Source: Promicromonospora soli (lineage in GTDB: Bacteria > Actinomycetota > Actinomycetes > Actinomycetales > Cellulomonadaceae). Taken from it: 64,000 bases of DNA. Each line of letters begins with the position of its first letter. Within the stretch, counting starts at the first letter, position 1. Location: contig NZ_BNAS01000010.1 of assembly GCF_014653785.1 (NCBI RefSeq), forward strand, positions 79,090 to 143,089. Direction: 5' to 3'. Below, piece by piece: positions 8,337-16,303 of the stretch. The position numbers were made by a program, and so were the translations under genes. Below the pieces are notes generated by a model. The model was not told the origin of the DNA. It was given only the letters and a program-made list of their open reading frames with translations, and ran no database searches.

Positions 8337-10201
8337 TTGCGATCGTCCTCGTCGTCCACGATCTCGGCGTCGACCACGTCCTCCTCAGGGGCGGACTGGG
8401 CGTTCGCCGTCTGCGGGCCGCCCGCGGCGGGCTGCTCCGCGGACTGCTGCCCGGCCGAGTACAGCGCTTCGCCGATCTTCTGCGAGGAAGCGCCGAGCTT
8501 CTCGTACGCAGTCTTCACGGCGGCGGCGTCCTCGCCCTCGAGCGCGGACTTCACCGCGGCGATGTCCGTCTCGACCTCGGTGACGACCTCCGCCGGGAGC
8601 TTGTCGCGGTTGTCCGAGATCTGCTTCTCCATGGAGTACGCGAAAGCCTCGGCCTGGTTGCGGGTGTCCGCCTCCTCGCGACGCTTCTTGTCCTCCTCGG
8701 CGTGCGCCTCGGCATCCTTGACCATGCGGTCGATGTCCTCCTTGGGGAGGGCCGAGCCGCCGGTGATCTTCATCGACTGCTCCATGCCCGTGCCGCGGTC
8801 CTTGGCGGACACGTGCACGATGCCGTTCGCGTCGATGTCGAACGTGACCTCGATCTGCGGCACGCCGCGCGGGGCGGGGGCGATGCCCGTGAGCTCGAAG
8901 ACACCCAGCGGCTTGTTGTCGCGCGTGAACTCGCGCTCGCCCTGGAAGACCTGGATCGCCACGGACGGCTGGTTGTCGTCGGCCGTGGAGAAGACCTCGC
9001 TGCGCTTGGTCGGGATGGCCGTGTTGCGCTCGATGAGCTTGGTCATCACGCCACCCTTGGTCTCGATACCGAGGGACAGCGGGGTGACGTCGATCAGCAG
9101 GACGTCCTTGCGGTCACCGGAGATGACACCGGCCTGCAGGACGGCGCCGACGGCGACGACCTCGTCCGGGTTCACGCCCTTGTTGGGCTCGCGGCCACCC
9201 GTGAGCTCCTTGACGACCTCGGTCACGGCGGGCATGCGGGTGGAACCACCCACGAGCACGACGTGGTCGATGTCCGACACCGAGATGCCCGCGTCGCGGA
9301 TCACGGCGTGGAACGGCGCCTTGGTGCGATCGATGAGGTCCTGCGTCATCTGCTGGAACTGAGCGCGCGTGAGCTTCTCGTCCAGGTGGATGGGGCCGTT
9401 CTCGCTCATCGACAGGTACTGCATCGAGATGTTGGTGCTCGTCGCGGACGAGAGCTCCTTCTTGGCCTGCTCGGCCGCCTCGCGCAGACGCTGGAGCGCG
9501 ATCTTGTCCTTCGACAGGTCGACGCCCGAGGAGTTCTTCACCTGCTTGATGAGGTGCTCCACGACGCGCTGGTCCCAGTCGTCACCACCGAGGCGGTTGT
9601 CACCGGAGGTGGCACGCACCTGGATGGTCGAGAAGTCGTCCTCGTCCTTGCCCACCTCGAGCAGCGAGACGTCGAACGTGCCGCCACCGAGGTCGAACAC
9701 CAGGATGAGCTCGTCCTCCTTGCCCTTGTCCAGGCCGTAGGCGAGAGCGGCCGCGGTGGGCTCGTTCACGATGCGCTTGACGTCGAGGCCGGCGATCTGG
9801 CCGGCGTCCTTCGTAGCCTGGCGCTCGGCGTCGTTGAAGTACGCCGGGACCGTGATCACGGCCTCCGTGACGGGCTCGCCCAGGTACTCCTCGGCGTCGC
9901 GCTTGAGCTTGCCCAGGATGCGGGCGGAGATCTCCTGCGCGGTGTACTTCTTGTCGTCGATGTCCACGCTCCAGTCAGTGCCCATGTGGCGCTTGACGGA
10001 GGAGATGGTGCGGTCCACGTTGGTGACCGCCTGACGCTTGGCGACCTCGCCCACCAGGACCTCGCCGGTCTTGGAGAACGCGACCACCGACGGAGTGGTC
10101 CGCGAGCCCTCCGCGTTGGCGATGACGGTGGGCTCCCCACCCTCGAGGACTGCCACAACCGAGTTCGTGGTGCCGAGGTCGATACCTACTGCGCGTGCCA
10201 T
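8333..10201 (-). CDS. dnaK: Chaperone DnaK (Hsp70)
   Basis: A 622-residue Hsp70, full length. The ATPase domain has [12 protein letters not shown] at the N-terminus, phosphate loop [15 protein letters not shown] and adenosine motif [13 protein letters not shown]; the linker and substrate-binding domain follow ([14 protein letters not shown]). The acidic tail ends [14 protein letters not shown], the usual EEVD-like actinobacterial C-terminus. AAGGAAGG precedes the ATG. It heads the heat-shock operon under two HAIR operators. Confidence 0.98.
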   Translation of the reverse strand: MARAVGIDLGTTNSVVAVLEGGEPTVIANAEGSRTTPSVVAFSKTGEVLVGEVAKRQAVTNVDRTISSVKRHMGTDWSVDIDDKKYTAQEISARILGKLKRDAEEYLGEPVTEAVITVPAYFNDAERQATKDAGQIAGLDVKRIVNEPTAAALAYGLDKGKEDELILVFDLGGGTFDVSLLEVGKDEDDFSTIQVRATSGDNRLGGDDWDQRVVEHLIKQVKNSSGVDLSKDKIALQRLREAAEQAKKELSSATSTNISMQYLSMSENGPIHLDEKLTRAQFQQMTQDLIDRTKAPFHAVIRDAGISVSDIDHVVLVGGSTRMPAVTEVVKELTGGREPNKGVNPDEVVAVGAVLQAGVISGDRKDVLLIDVTPLSLGIETKGGVMTKLIERNTAIPTKRSEVFSTADDNQPSVAIQVFQGEREFTRDNKPLGVFELTGIAPAPRGVPQIEVTFDIDANGIVHVSAKDRGTGMEQSMKITGGSALPKEDIDRMVKDAEAHAEEDKKRREEADTRNQAEAFAYSMEKQISDNRDKLPAEVVTEVETDIAAVKSALEGEDAAAVKTAYEKLGASSQKIGEALYSAGQQSAEQPAAGGPQTANAQSAPEEDVVDAEIVDDEDDRK

Positions 10202-10223
10202 TTGGCTGCCTTCCTTCGACAGA

Positions 10224-10242
10224 TTGAGTCTGCTGCACTCAA
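10224..10242. promoter_or_regulatory. HAIR box 1 (HspR operator)
   Basis: TTGAGTctgctgcACTCAA matches the HspR consensus CTTGAGT-N7-ACTCAAG. Its near edge lies about 22 bp upstream of the dnaK ATG, between the ATG and HAIR box 2. Confidence 0.88.
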
Positions 10243-10285
10243 CTTAAGCCGGAGCCTGCCAGGAAGCAAGCCGGTTAGCGCAAAG

Positions 10286-10304
10286 TTGAGTCCACTTCAC
10301 TCAA
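10286..10304. promoter_or_regulatory. HAIR box 2 (HspR operator)
   Basis: TTGAGTccacttcACTCAA lies 62 bp upstream of box 1 with the same N7 spacing. Two boxes flanking the presumed dnaK promoter suggest cooperative repression. The remaining 10305-10405 stretch, up to the divergent acetyltransferase, shows no further clear signal. Confidence 0.88.
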
Positions 10305-10405
10305 CCTCCAACGGAGCCGGAAGGTTCCCAGCAGGACGCACACCGTCGCCGAACCCCGCTGACCTGGGCGGACACATGCGCACCCGCGGGATTATCGTGG
10401 GCGCC

Positions 10406-10948
10406 ATGCCCTTCCAGACCCCCCTGACGGACGACGTCACACTGCGCGAGCTGAGCAAGGACGACGCAGCGGCCATGGCCCAGGCCTACACCCGCAACCG
10501 CGAGCACCTCGCCCCCTGGGACCCCGAGCGACCCGAGGAGTTCTACACCGAGGAGTGGCACAAGGAGCGCCTCTGGGTGCAGGTGCTGGAGAACTCGACG
10601 GGCCGTGCGCTGTACACCGTGCTGGAGTCGGACGGCGAGATCGTGGGCCGACTGAACCTCACCGACATCGTCCACGGCGCCTTCGAGAGCGGCCACATCG
10701 GCTACTGGCTCGATGCCCGGTTCATCGGGCGGGGCCTGATGACCCGCGCCATCGAGGCACTCGCGGCGCACGCGCGGGACGAGCTGGGCCTCCACCGCCT
10801 GCAGGCGGTGACACTGCCGCACAACGAGGCGTCGCAGGCCGTGCTGGCCCGAGCCGGCTTCGAGAAGATCGGCTTCGCCCCGACCTACCTCAAGATCGCC
10901 GGCAAGTGGCAGGACCACGTCATGTTCCAGCTGATCCTGCACGGCTGA
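10406..10948 (+). CDS. RimJ/RimL-type GNAT acetyltransferase
   Basis: A 180-residue single-domain GNAT. The RimJ-like pattern is clear: VTLRELSKDDAAAMAQAYTRNREHLAPWDP, then GRLNLTDIVHGAFESGHIGYWLDARFIGRGLMTRAIEAL with the acetyl-CoA loop (GRGLMTRA), and HRLQAVTLPHNEASQAVLARAGFEKIGF. Such enzymes acetylate protein N-termini or small amines; the substrate cannot be told. ATG 10406 starts at the domain edge, whereas the upstream in-frame ATG adds only MRTRGIIVGA. Divergent from dnaK. Confidence 0.85.
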   Translation: MPFQTPLTDDVTLRELSKDDAAAMAQAYTRNREHLAPWDPERPEEFYTEEWHKERLWVQVLENSTGRALYTVLESDGEIVGRLNLTDIVHGAFESGHIGYWLDARFIGRGLMTRAIEALAAHARDELGLHRLQAVTLPHNEASQAVLARAGFEKIGFAPTYLKIAGKWQDHVMFQLILHG

Positions 10949-11099
10949 CCCCGACCTGCCGATCGGCGGCCGGGACCCGCGCGGCGCGACACGCCGCCGT
11001 CGGGCCAGCTTTCTCCCGTGTCAACGGGCGCGTCGCCCTGACCTGCGGTACACAAGGGTGCACGACCGAGGCCACAGGGGGTGGGGCGTCGGACGAGTG

Positions 11100-11146
11100 A
11101 CCCGCGGGCCTGCCCCGCGGGTGCCTGATGCCCGGGGACCCCGGGC
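11100..11146. other. Two GC hairpins ahead of the 91-residue gene
   Basis: ACCCGCGGG-cctgc-CCCGCGGGT at 11100-11122 and GCCCGGGG-a-CCCCGGGC at 11130-11146. They may end the upstream acetyltransferase transcript or structure the leader of the next gene. No promoter is evident in the 218-bp gap. Confidence 0.45.
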
Positions 11147-11166
11147 CCCGACGGGGGGAGACCACC

Positions 11167-11442
11167 ATGGCAAGCATCCACGGAAGCTCGTTGTCGATCG
11201 CACTCCTGACAGCGCTGCTCGATCCCGAGGAAGACGGCCTGAGATCGCCTCACGTCCAGGACCTGCTGCAGGAGGCGCTCGAGACCCGCGAGGACGCGCG
11301 CGACGTGATCGTCGCGCTGCTCGCCTCGTCCGGCTCGATGCTGCGGCAGATCAGCTATCACAACGAGCAGGAGCCGCTCGAGTCCCTGCAGAAGGTGGCC
11401 CTGGGCTTCCAGCGCAAGGTGGTTCACCTGCCCACCAGCTGA
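11167..11442 (+). CDS. Small hypothetical protein, 91 residues
   Basis: The protein begins MASIHGSSLSIALLTALLDPEED and looks all-helical, with amphipathic stretches (DLLQEALETREDARDVIVALLA, then MLRQISYHNEQEPLESLQ). No signal peptide, membrane segment or known motif was recognised. ATG 11167 follows a strong GGGGGGAG Shine-Dalgarno, and third-position GC is high, supporting a real gene. It is followed 18 bp later by the convergent dipeptidase. Function unknown. Confidence 0.6.
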   Translation: MASIHGSSLSIALLTALLDPEEDGLRSPHVQDLLQEALETREDARDVIVALLASSGSMLRQISYHNEQEPLESLQKVALGFQRKVVHLPTS

Positions 11443-11460
11443 GTCGTCGTCGGCGGTGAG

Positions 11461-12597
11461 TCATGCGGCGGTCCGGGCTGCCACCGCCTCCGCATCCCTC
11501 AGCACGCGCAGCACGTTCCCACTGGTCAGCCTGCCGAGCTCGGCGTCGGACCAGCCGTTGTCAGCGAGCGCCGCGAGCAGGCGCGGGTATCCCGTCACGT
11601 CCTCGAGCCCTTCCGGCAGGGTCGGCGTTCCGTCGTAGTCGCCGCCCAGTCCCACGTGGTCGACGCCGGCGACCTCTCGTACGTGCTCGACGTGCGCGAC
11701 GACGTCGGACAGCGTGGTCCTCGGCTGCGGGTGATCCTCCCGCCACCGCCCCATGAACGGCTCGAACGCGCCGATGTCGGTGTTCTTGATGCCCTCGGCC
11801 GCGGCGGCCTCCGCGCCCACGGCCCGCCACTCGGCGACGGCGGGCGACACGAACTGCGGCACGAACGTGACCATGCAGACGCCGCCGTTGGCGGCGAGGG
11901 TGCCGAGGACGTCGTCGGGCACGTTGCGGGGGACGTCGCAGACGGCGCGCGCGCTCGAGTGGCTGAAGATCACCGGTGCCGTGGTGACGCGCAGCGCATG
12001 GCGCATGGTGCCCGCCGAGGTGTGCGAGAGGTCCACGAGCATGCCGATGCGGTTCATCTCGCGCACCACGTCCTCGCCGAAGGGCGAGAGGCCGCCGAGC
12101 ACCTCCTCGTCGGTGCCTGAGTCCGCCCAGGGCACGTTGTCGTTGTGCGTGAGCGTCATGTATCGCACGCCGAGCGCGTACAGCATGCGCAGCACGGCCA
12201 GGGACTCGTTGATGGAATGGCCGCCCTCGGCGCCCATGAGCGAGGCGATCCGGCCGTTGCTCCACGCCTGCTCGACGTCGGCCGCGGTCAGGGCGAGCTG
12301 GAGCGTGCCCGGGTACTTCTCGACCATGCGGTGCACGCAGTCGATCTGTTCGAGCGTGGCCGTGACGGCGGCGCCACCCTGGAGCAGGGAGGGCACGTAC
12401 ACGGACCAGAACTGGGCGCCGACGCCGCCCTCGCGCAGCCGCGGCAGGTCCGTGTGGGTGGTGGTGAGCCGCTGCGCGATGTCGACGGCGTCGAGGTCGT
12501 AGGACGACTGTTCCCGCAGCTCCCACGGGAGGTCGTTGTGCCCGTCCCAGACGGGGTGCTTCTCGAGGAGCGCGGCGAGGCGGTCGGCGGTCGTCAT
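11461..12597 (-). CDS. Membrane (renal-type) dipeptidase, peptidase family M19
   Basis: A 378-residue zinc dipeptidase hydrolysing dipeptides, including D-containing ones in some members. M19 landmarks are in order: [10 protein letters not shown] (zinc), [10 protein letters not shown] (bridging Glu), [36 protein letters not shown] and [21 protein letters not shown]. No signal peptide is visible, so it is probably cytoplasmic, as is common in bacteria. It stands alone, convergent with the small gene upstream of it on the map. Confidence 0.93.
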   Translation of the reverse strand: MTTADRLAALLEKHPVWDGHNDLPWELREQSSYDLDAVDIAQRLTTTHTDLPRLREGGVGAQFWSVYVPSLLQGGAAVTATLEQIDCVHRMVEKYPGTLQLALTAADVEQAWSNGRIASLMGAEGGHSINESLAVLRMLYALGVRYMTLTHNDNVPWADSGTDEEVLGGLSPFGEDVVREMNRIGMLVDLSHTSAGTMRHALRVTTAPVIFSHSSARAVCDVPRNVPDDVLGTLAANGGVCMVTFVPQFVSPAVAEWRAVGAEAAAAEGIKNTDIGAFEPFMGRWREDHPQPRTTLSDVVAHVEHVREVAGVDHVGLGGDYDGTPTLPEGLEDVTGYPRLLAALADNGWSDAELGRLTSGNVLRVLRDAEAVAARTAA

Positions 12598-12637
12598 GCG
12601 GGCGACGCTATCGCGCCGCCCTACCGAACTTGGCCGC

Positions 12638-12677
12638 GTCAGACGTGCAGGTCACCTGGGTGACCTGCACGTCTGAC
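12638..12677. repeat. 40-bp palindrome, copy B (GTCAGAC...GTCTGAC family)
   Basis: The arms GTCAGACGTGCAGGTCACC and GGTGACCTGCACGTCTGAC pair perfectly around TG. It shares both outer and inner arms with the element at 261-302. It sits 13 nt after the subtilase stop and 41 nt before the dipeptidase start, so it could end subtilase transcripts, though no T-run follows. Confidence 0.8.
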
Positions 12678-12690
12678 ATGTTGGGGAACG

Positions 12691-15600
12691 TCAGCCGACG
12701 CGCTTCCAGACACAGCCGACGGTCTCGAAGCCGATCGCGCCGGACGGCATGGTGACCGTTCGGGCCTCGGTCGCGGCACCCTGGCTCACGATGCCGTCGC
12801 GGCCGTAGAAGCCCTTGTAGAACGCGTACCAGCACGGGTCGTTGGGGTCCTTCGGCCCTGCCGTGGTGTACACGCCCCGCTCCAGGTGATCATCGATGAC
12901 ATAGACGCCGTTGGCGGCCGTCGAGGCCCGCGTCGTGGTCATCCCGGGGTAGTACTTGGTCCAGGTGCCGCAGCTGCTGCTCGACCAGATGAAGTAGTCG
13001 CTGGACTGCACCTTGAACATGCGCTGGCCGCGGCCGACGTCGTTGGCGAGGAGCACCTCGCTGGGGGAGTACCGCTCCCAGAAGCACTCCGCGGAACCGG
13101 CCTGCGCGATGTAGTTGACCGCCGGCACGCTGTCCGGGCCGACCAGCCAGGCCGTGTTGTCGTTGCCCGGGAACTTCATGGCCGGGGTCAGCACGGCGCC
13201 CGTCGCGGAGCTCCGTCGCGTCGCCGTGCCGTAGCCGGAGCGATAGGTCCGGACCGACACCGTGATCTTCTTCCCGTACTCCGCACCCGTCAGGGCGTAG
13301 GTCGAGCTGGTCGCCCCGGAGATCGGCAGGCCGTCGGCGTACCACCGGTACGAGAACGACGGCGTCGGCGACCATCTACCGACCGAGGCCCGAAGGCTGG
13401 ACCCGACCCGCGTGGTGCCCGTGATCGTCGGGACGGACGACGCCGAGTAGCTCGACCCGACCTTCGCAGCGTCCGAGGTGACCGTTCGGGTGGTGTAACC
13501 GGTCTTGCTCACCGTGGCGCTGACGGTAATCGTGTGGCCCCTCCACGACGACCGGACGCCGAGGCTGGTGCCGGTCGCCCCAGAGATGGATCGCCCGTCG
13601 AGCTTCCACCGGTAGGCGACGGAGGCGGGCACCGGCGTGGACTGCGGGCGGGAGACACTCAGGGTGGCGCCGGGCGTGGCCAGGCCGATGATCACCGGCG
13701 CCGACTGGGCGAAGACACCCGAGGCGACGGTCGCGGACGCGGCACTCGTTCGGCTGGCCGTGGTGAACCCGGTGCGCGTGCCGGTGAGCCGGACCGTGAG
13801 CCTCTTGCCCCGCTGCGTGGCGGAGGGCGTGAACGAGAACCCGGTGGCGCCGCTGATCGCAGCGCCGTCCGCGTACCACTGGTACGTGAACTGGGTGCCC
13901 GACGTCCAGGAGCCTGAGAGCGCCCGGAGGGTGGAGCCGACGCGTACCGTCCCGCTGATCTGCGGGACCGATGCCGCCAGGTCACCGATGGCGACCACCG
14001 GCGTCGCCGTGCTGGTCGTGGAGGTGGGGGTGCGGCCGTCGGCCGAGCCGACGACGGTGACCGTCAGGGTCTTGCCCGCGTCCGCACCCTGCGGGGTGTA
14101 GGTCGGCTTGGTCGCGCCCGAGATCATCTTGGCGCCGTCGCCGTCGCCGGCGTCGCGGCGCCACTGGTAGGTGAACGTCGCAGCCGGGCTCCAGGTGTCC
14201 ACCGCGGCGGTCAGCGGCGTCCCGACCTTGTACTCGGCGCCGGAGATGGTCGGCACGGTCGTCGTGTCGAACGCCTGCGCCTGCGCCAGGTTGTATGCCG
14301 CCAGGACGTCGAGCTTGCCCTCGCCCCACACGTTGTTGTCGTCGGCGGTGCCGCCGCAGGACGTGTTGTCCCGATCGACAGCAGAGTCGTCCAGGATCGC
14401 CCGGGTGCGCGGGACGTCGCCCACGAGCTCAGGCACCGCGTCCCACAGGAGCGCGACCGCGCCCGCGACGTGGGGCGCCGCCATGGAGGTGCCGGACCAC
14501 TCCTCGTAGCCGCCGCCGGGCACCGCGGAATAGACGGCCCCGCCGGGCGCGGCGATGTCAGGCTTCACGGTGCCGCTCTGGCCGGGGCCGCGCGAGGACC
14601 ACGGGGCGATGGCACCGGACGGCCCGAACGCACCCACCGAGTAGGACGCCTGGCGCGATCCGGGGCTGCCGGACGACTCACAGCCCAGCTCGCCGTCGTT
14701 ACCGTTGGACCAGGTGCTGAAGATGCCCGCGGCCTCCCAGGCAGCGATCACGTCCTCCATGAACGGGTCGCTCGACAGGGAGAGGCCCCACGAGTTGTTG
14801 ACGATGTTCGGGCGCTTGGTCGGGTCGGCGACGGTGCCATCGATGCGGGTCGGCGCCAGGAGCCACTGACCGGACGCGACGAGCGCCGCGTCCGCGCAGG
14901 TGTCGGCGCAGCCGTTCGCCGCGATCCACTGCGCGCCGGGGGCCACCCCGATGTTCGTCGTACCGTCATCGCTGCCCACCATGGTGCCCATGGTGTGGGT
15001 GCCGTGGCCGTTGTCGTCACGCGGGGTGGTGATGCCGCTCCCGGTCGCGTCGAACCAGTTGTAGTTGCTGCCAGAGTCCGCACCGCGGTACTGGACGATG
15101 AGCGTGGAGTGAGCCCGCTCCACGCCGGTGTCCAGGCCGGCCACGACGACGCCGTCGCCGGTGAAGCCGAGACCCCACATGTCGTCGGCGTTGATCGCCT
15201 CGATGCCGTAAGTCGAGTCGGCGGCGGCTGACGGCGCCGCGACGTCCGTCGTCTCGGGCTCCTCGAGCGCGTGCCGCGTCGTCGGGCGAACCTCCAGGAC
15301 CTGTGCGTCCGCCGCGAGGTCCGTGGCCAGGTCGAGCGAGCCGTCCTCGACGAGGATCGCGTTGGTGGCCCAGTAGGACGTGTAGTCGGTGCCGGACTTC
15401 TCGAGGTCCGCGACCGCCTTCTTCTGGGCGGACTCGGCCGCCGCGTGGAGCGTGTCGTACACGTACTGGCCGCGCTCGGCCCAGTCAGTGATGCCCTCGG
15501 CCGCGGACAGGTCCGGCTTGTCGGCGAACCGCAGCCAGAAGTCGGTGGTGCCGCGGGCGGTGAAGGCCCTCTTGGCGCCGGGGGTGATCTTGTCGGCGGG

Positions 15601-15765
15601 GCGCACGGCGCCCGGCAGAGCCTGGACGGCGGCGCTGCCGCGGCCGGTGTCGGGTCCGCCGGCGGGGGCGGGGTCCGGGGCGGCGACCGCTGACGCGGGG
15701 GACGCGAGGAACGCGACCGCGGCGGCCGACGCGACCGCTCGGGTCACGAACGTGCGACGAGGCAT
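12691..15765 (-). CDS. Secreted S8 (subtilisin-like) serine protease with Ig-like repeats
   Basis: A 1024-residue exported protease. Signal peptide 1-28 (RR motif, hydrophobic core, ASPASAVAA). The catalytic triad is Asp212 (AGLDTGV), His254 (NGHGTHTMG) and Ser427 (SGTSMAAPHVAG), with oxyanion Asn near 324 (VNNSWG). After about residue 490, four tandem Ig-like modules repeat the pattern P-x-ISG-...-F-x-Y-x-W-...-ISGAT...GK-x-TV. The last ~160 residues form a Cys-containing module (MKFPGNDNTAWLVG...CVWKRVG) resembling C-terminal domains of actinobacterial surface proteins. No LPxTG was seen, so it is secreted or wall-associated by other means. Confidence 0.93.
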   Translation of the reverse strand: MPRRTFVTRAVASAAAVAFLASPASAVAAPDPAPAGGPDTGRGSAAVQALPGAVRPADKITPGAKRAFTARGTTDFWLRFADKPDLSAAEGITDWAERGQYVYDTLHAAAESAQKKAVADLEKSGTDYTSYWATNAILVEDGSLDLATDLAADAQVLEVRPTTRHALEEPETTDVAAPSAAADSTYGIEAINADDMWGLGFTGDGVVVAGLDTGVERAHSTLIVQYRGADSGSNYNWFDATGSGITTPRDDNGHGTHTMGTMVGSDDGTTNIGVAPGAQWIAANGCADTCADAALVASGQWLLAPTRIDGTVADPTKRPNIVNNSWGLSLSSDPFMEDVIAAWEAAGIFSTWSNGNDGELGCESSGSPGSRQASYSVGAFGPSGAIAPWSSRGPGQSGTVKPDIAAPGGAVYSAVPGGGYEEWSGTSMAAPHVAGAVALLWDAVPELVGDVPRTRAILDDSAVDRDNTSCGGTADDNNVWGEGKLDVLAAYNLAQAQAFDTTTVPTISGAEYKVGTPLTAAVDTWSPAATFTYQWRRDAGDGDGAKMISGATKPTYTPQGADAGKTLTVTVVGSADGRTPTSTTSTATPVVAIGDLAASVPQISGTVRVGSTLRALSGSWTSGTQFTYQWYADGAAISGATGFSFTPSATQRGKRLTVRLTGTRTGFTTASRTSAASATVASGVFAQSAPVIIGLATPGATLSVSRPQSTPVPASVAYRWKLDGRSISGATGTSLGVRSSWRGHTITVSATVSKTGYTTRTVTSDAAKVGSSYSASSVPTITGTTRVGSSLRASVGRWSPTPSFSYRWYADGLPISGATSSTYALTGAEYGKKITVSVRTYRSGYGTATRRSSATGAVLTPAMKFPGNDNTAWLVGPDSVPAVNYIAQAGSAECFWERYSPSEVLLANDVGRGQRMFKVQSSDYFIWSSSSCGTWTKYYPGMTTTRASTAANGVYVIDDHLERGVYTTAGPKDPNDPCWYAFYKGFYGRDGIVSQGAATEARTVTMPSGAIGFETVGCVWKRVG

Positions 15766-15811
15766 AGGGGCACTCCGAGAAGGTGATGAGGTGCCCCGTC
15801 ACGGGCGGAGG

Positions 15812-15831
15812 CCCCGCCGTTTCCGGCGGGG
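15812..15831 (-). terminator. CCCCGCCG/CGGCGGGG hairpin between S4 gene and subtilase
   Basis: An 8-bp perfect GC stem with a 4-nt loop, about 80 nt after the S4-protein stop and 46 nt ahead of the subtilase ATG. There is no T-run; it may be a weak terminator or part of the protease leader. Confidence 0.45.
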
Positions 15832-15909
15832 AAGACAGCCGCACACTAGCCTTCGCACCGCCCCGAACTCACGTATTCTTCAGGAATTCACCCGGTCGGT
15901 CGGCAGCCG

Positions 15910-16266
15910 TCAGTTCCGCCCGCGCAGCTTGTCGATCTCGCGCCGCTCGCGCTTGGTGGGCCGTCCGGCCCCGCGGTCGCGCAGCCCGACAGCCTCCCGC
16001 TCGACCCGTGTCGGCAGGGGCGGGCTGTGGTCCAGGTACGCCTTGGCGGCGAGGGGCGCGCCGACCCGCTTGGGCAGCAGCTCGACCACCTCGACGTCCC
16101 GGTCCCGGAGCGGGTCGCGCCACGTCACGCGGTCACCGACGGCGACGGACGCCGACGCCTTGGCGATCTTGCCGTTGATGCGGACCCGGTTGCTTCGGCA
16201 CAGGTCGGCCGCGACCGACCTGCTCTTGGTCAGTCGCACCGCCCACAACCAGACGTCGATGCGCAT
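15910..16266 (-). CDS. S4-domain RNA-binding protein (Hsp15-like)
   Basis: A 118-residue protein with an S4 RNA-binding domain at the N-terminus (MRIDVWLWAVRLTKSRSVAADLCRSNRVRINGK, then VAVGDRVTWRD) and a basic tail (GRPTKRERREIDKLRGRN). Hsp15 rescues stalled 50S subunits carrying peptidyl-tRNA; the same role is inferred, not shown. Monocistronic between the GH3 gene upstream on the minus strand and the subtilase. Confidence 0.88.
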   Translation of the reverse strand: MRIDVWLWAVRLTKSRSVAADLCRSNRVRINGKIAKASASVAVGDRVTWRDPLRDRDVEVVELLPKRVGAPLAAKAYLDHSPPLPTRVEREAVGLRDRGAGRPTKRERREIDKLRGRN

Positions 16267-16303
16267 CGCCCCATCCTCCCACCATGGCCGGTGCGCCCGA
16301 CCC

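Noticed and set aside
7593..9362. A 589-codon plus-strand frame over grpE and dnaK
   Set aside because: No motif, Ser-rich composition and wholly antisense to conserved chaperone genes.
8702..10948. A 748-codon plus-strand frame over dnaK
   Set aside because: Antisense shadow of dnaK with His/Asp/Val/Leu-rich composition typical of reversed high-GC genes; only its end from 10406 is real (acetyltransferase).
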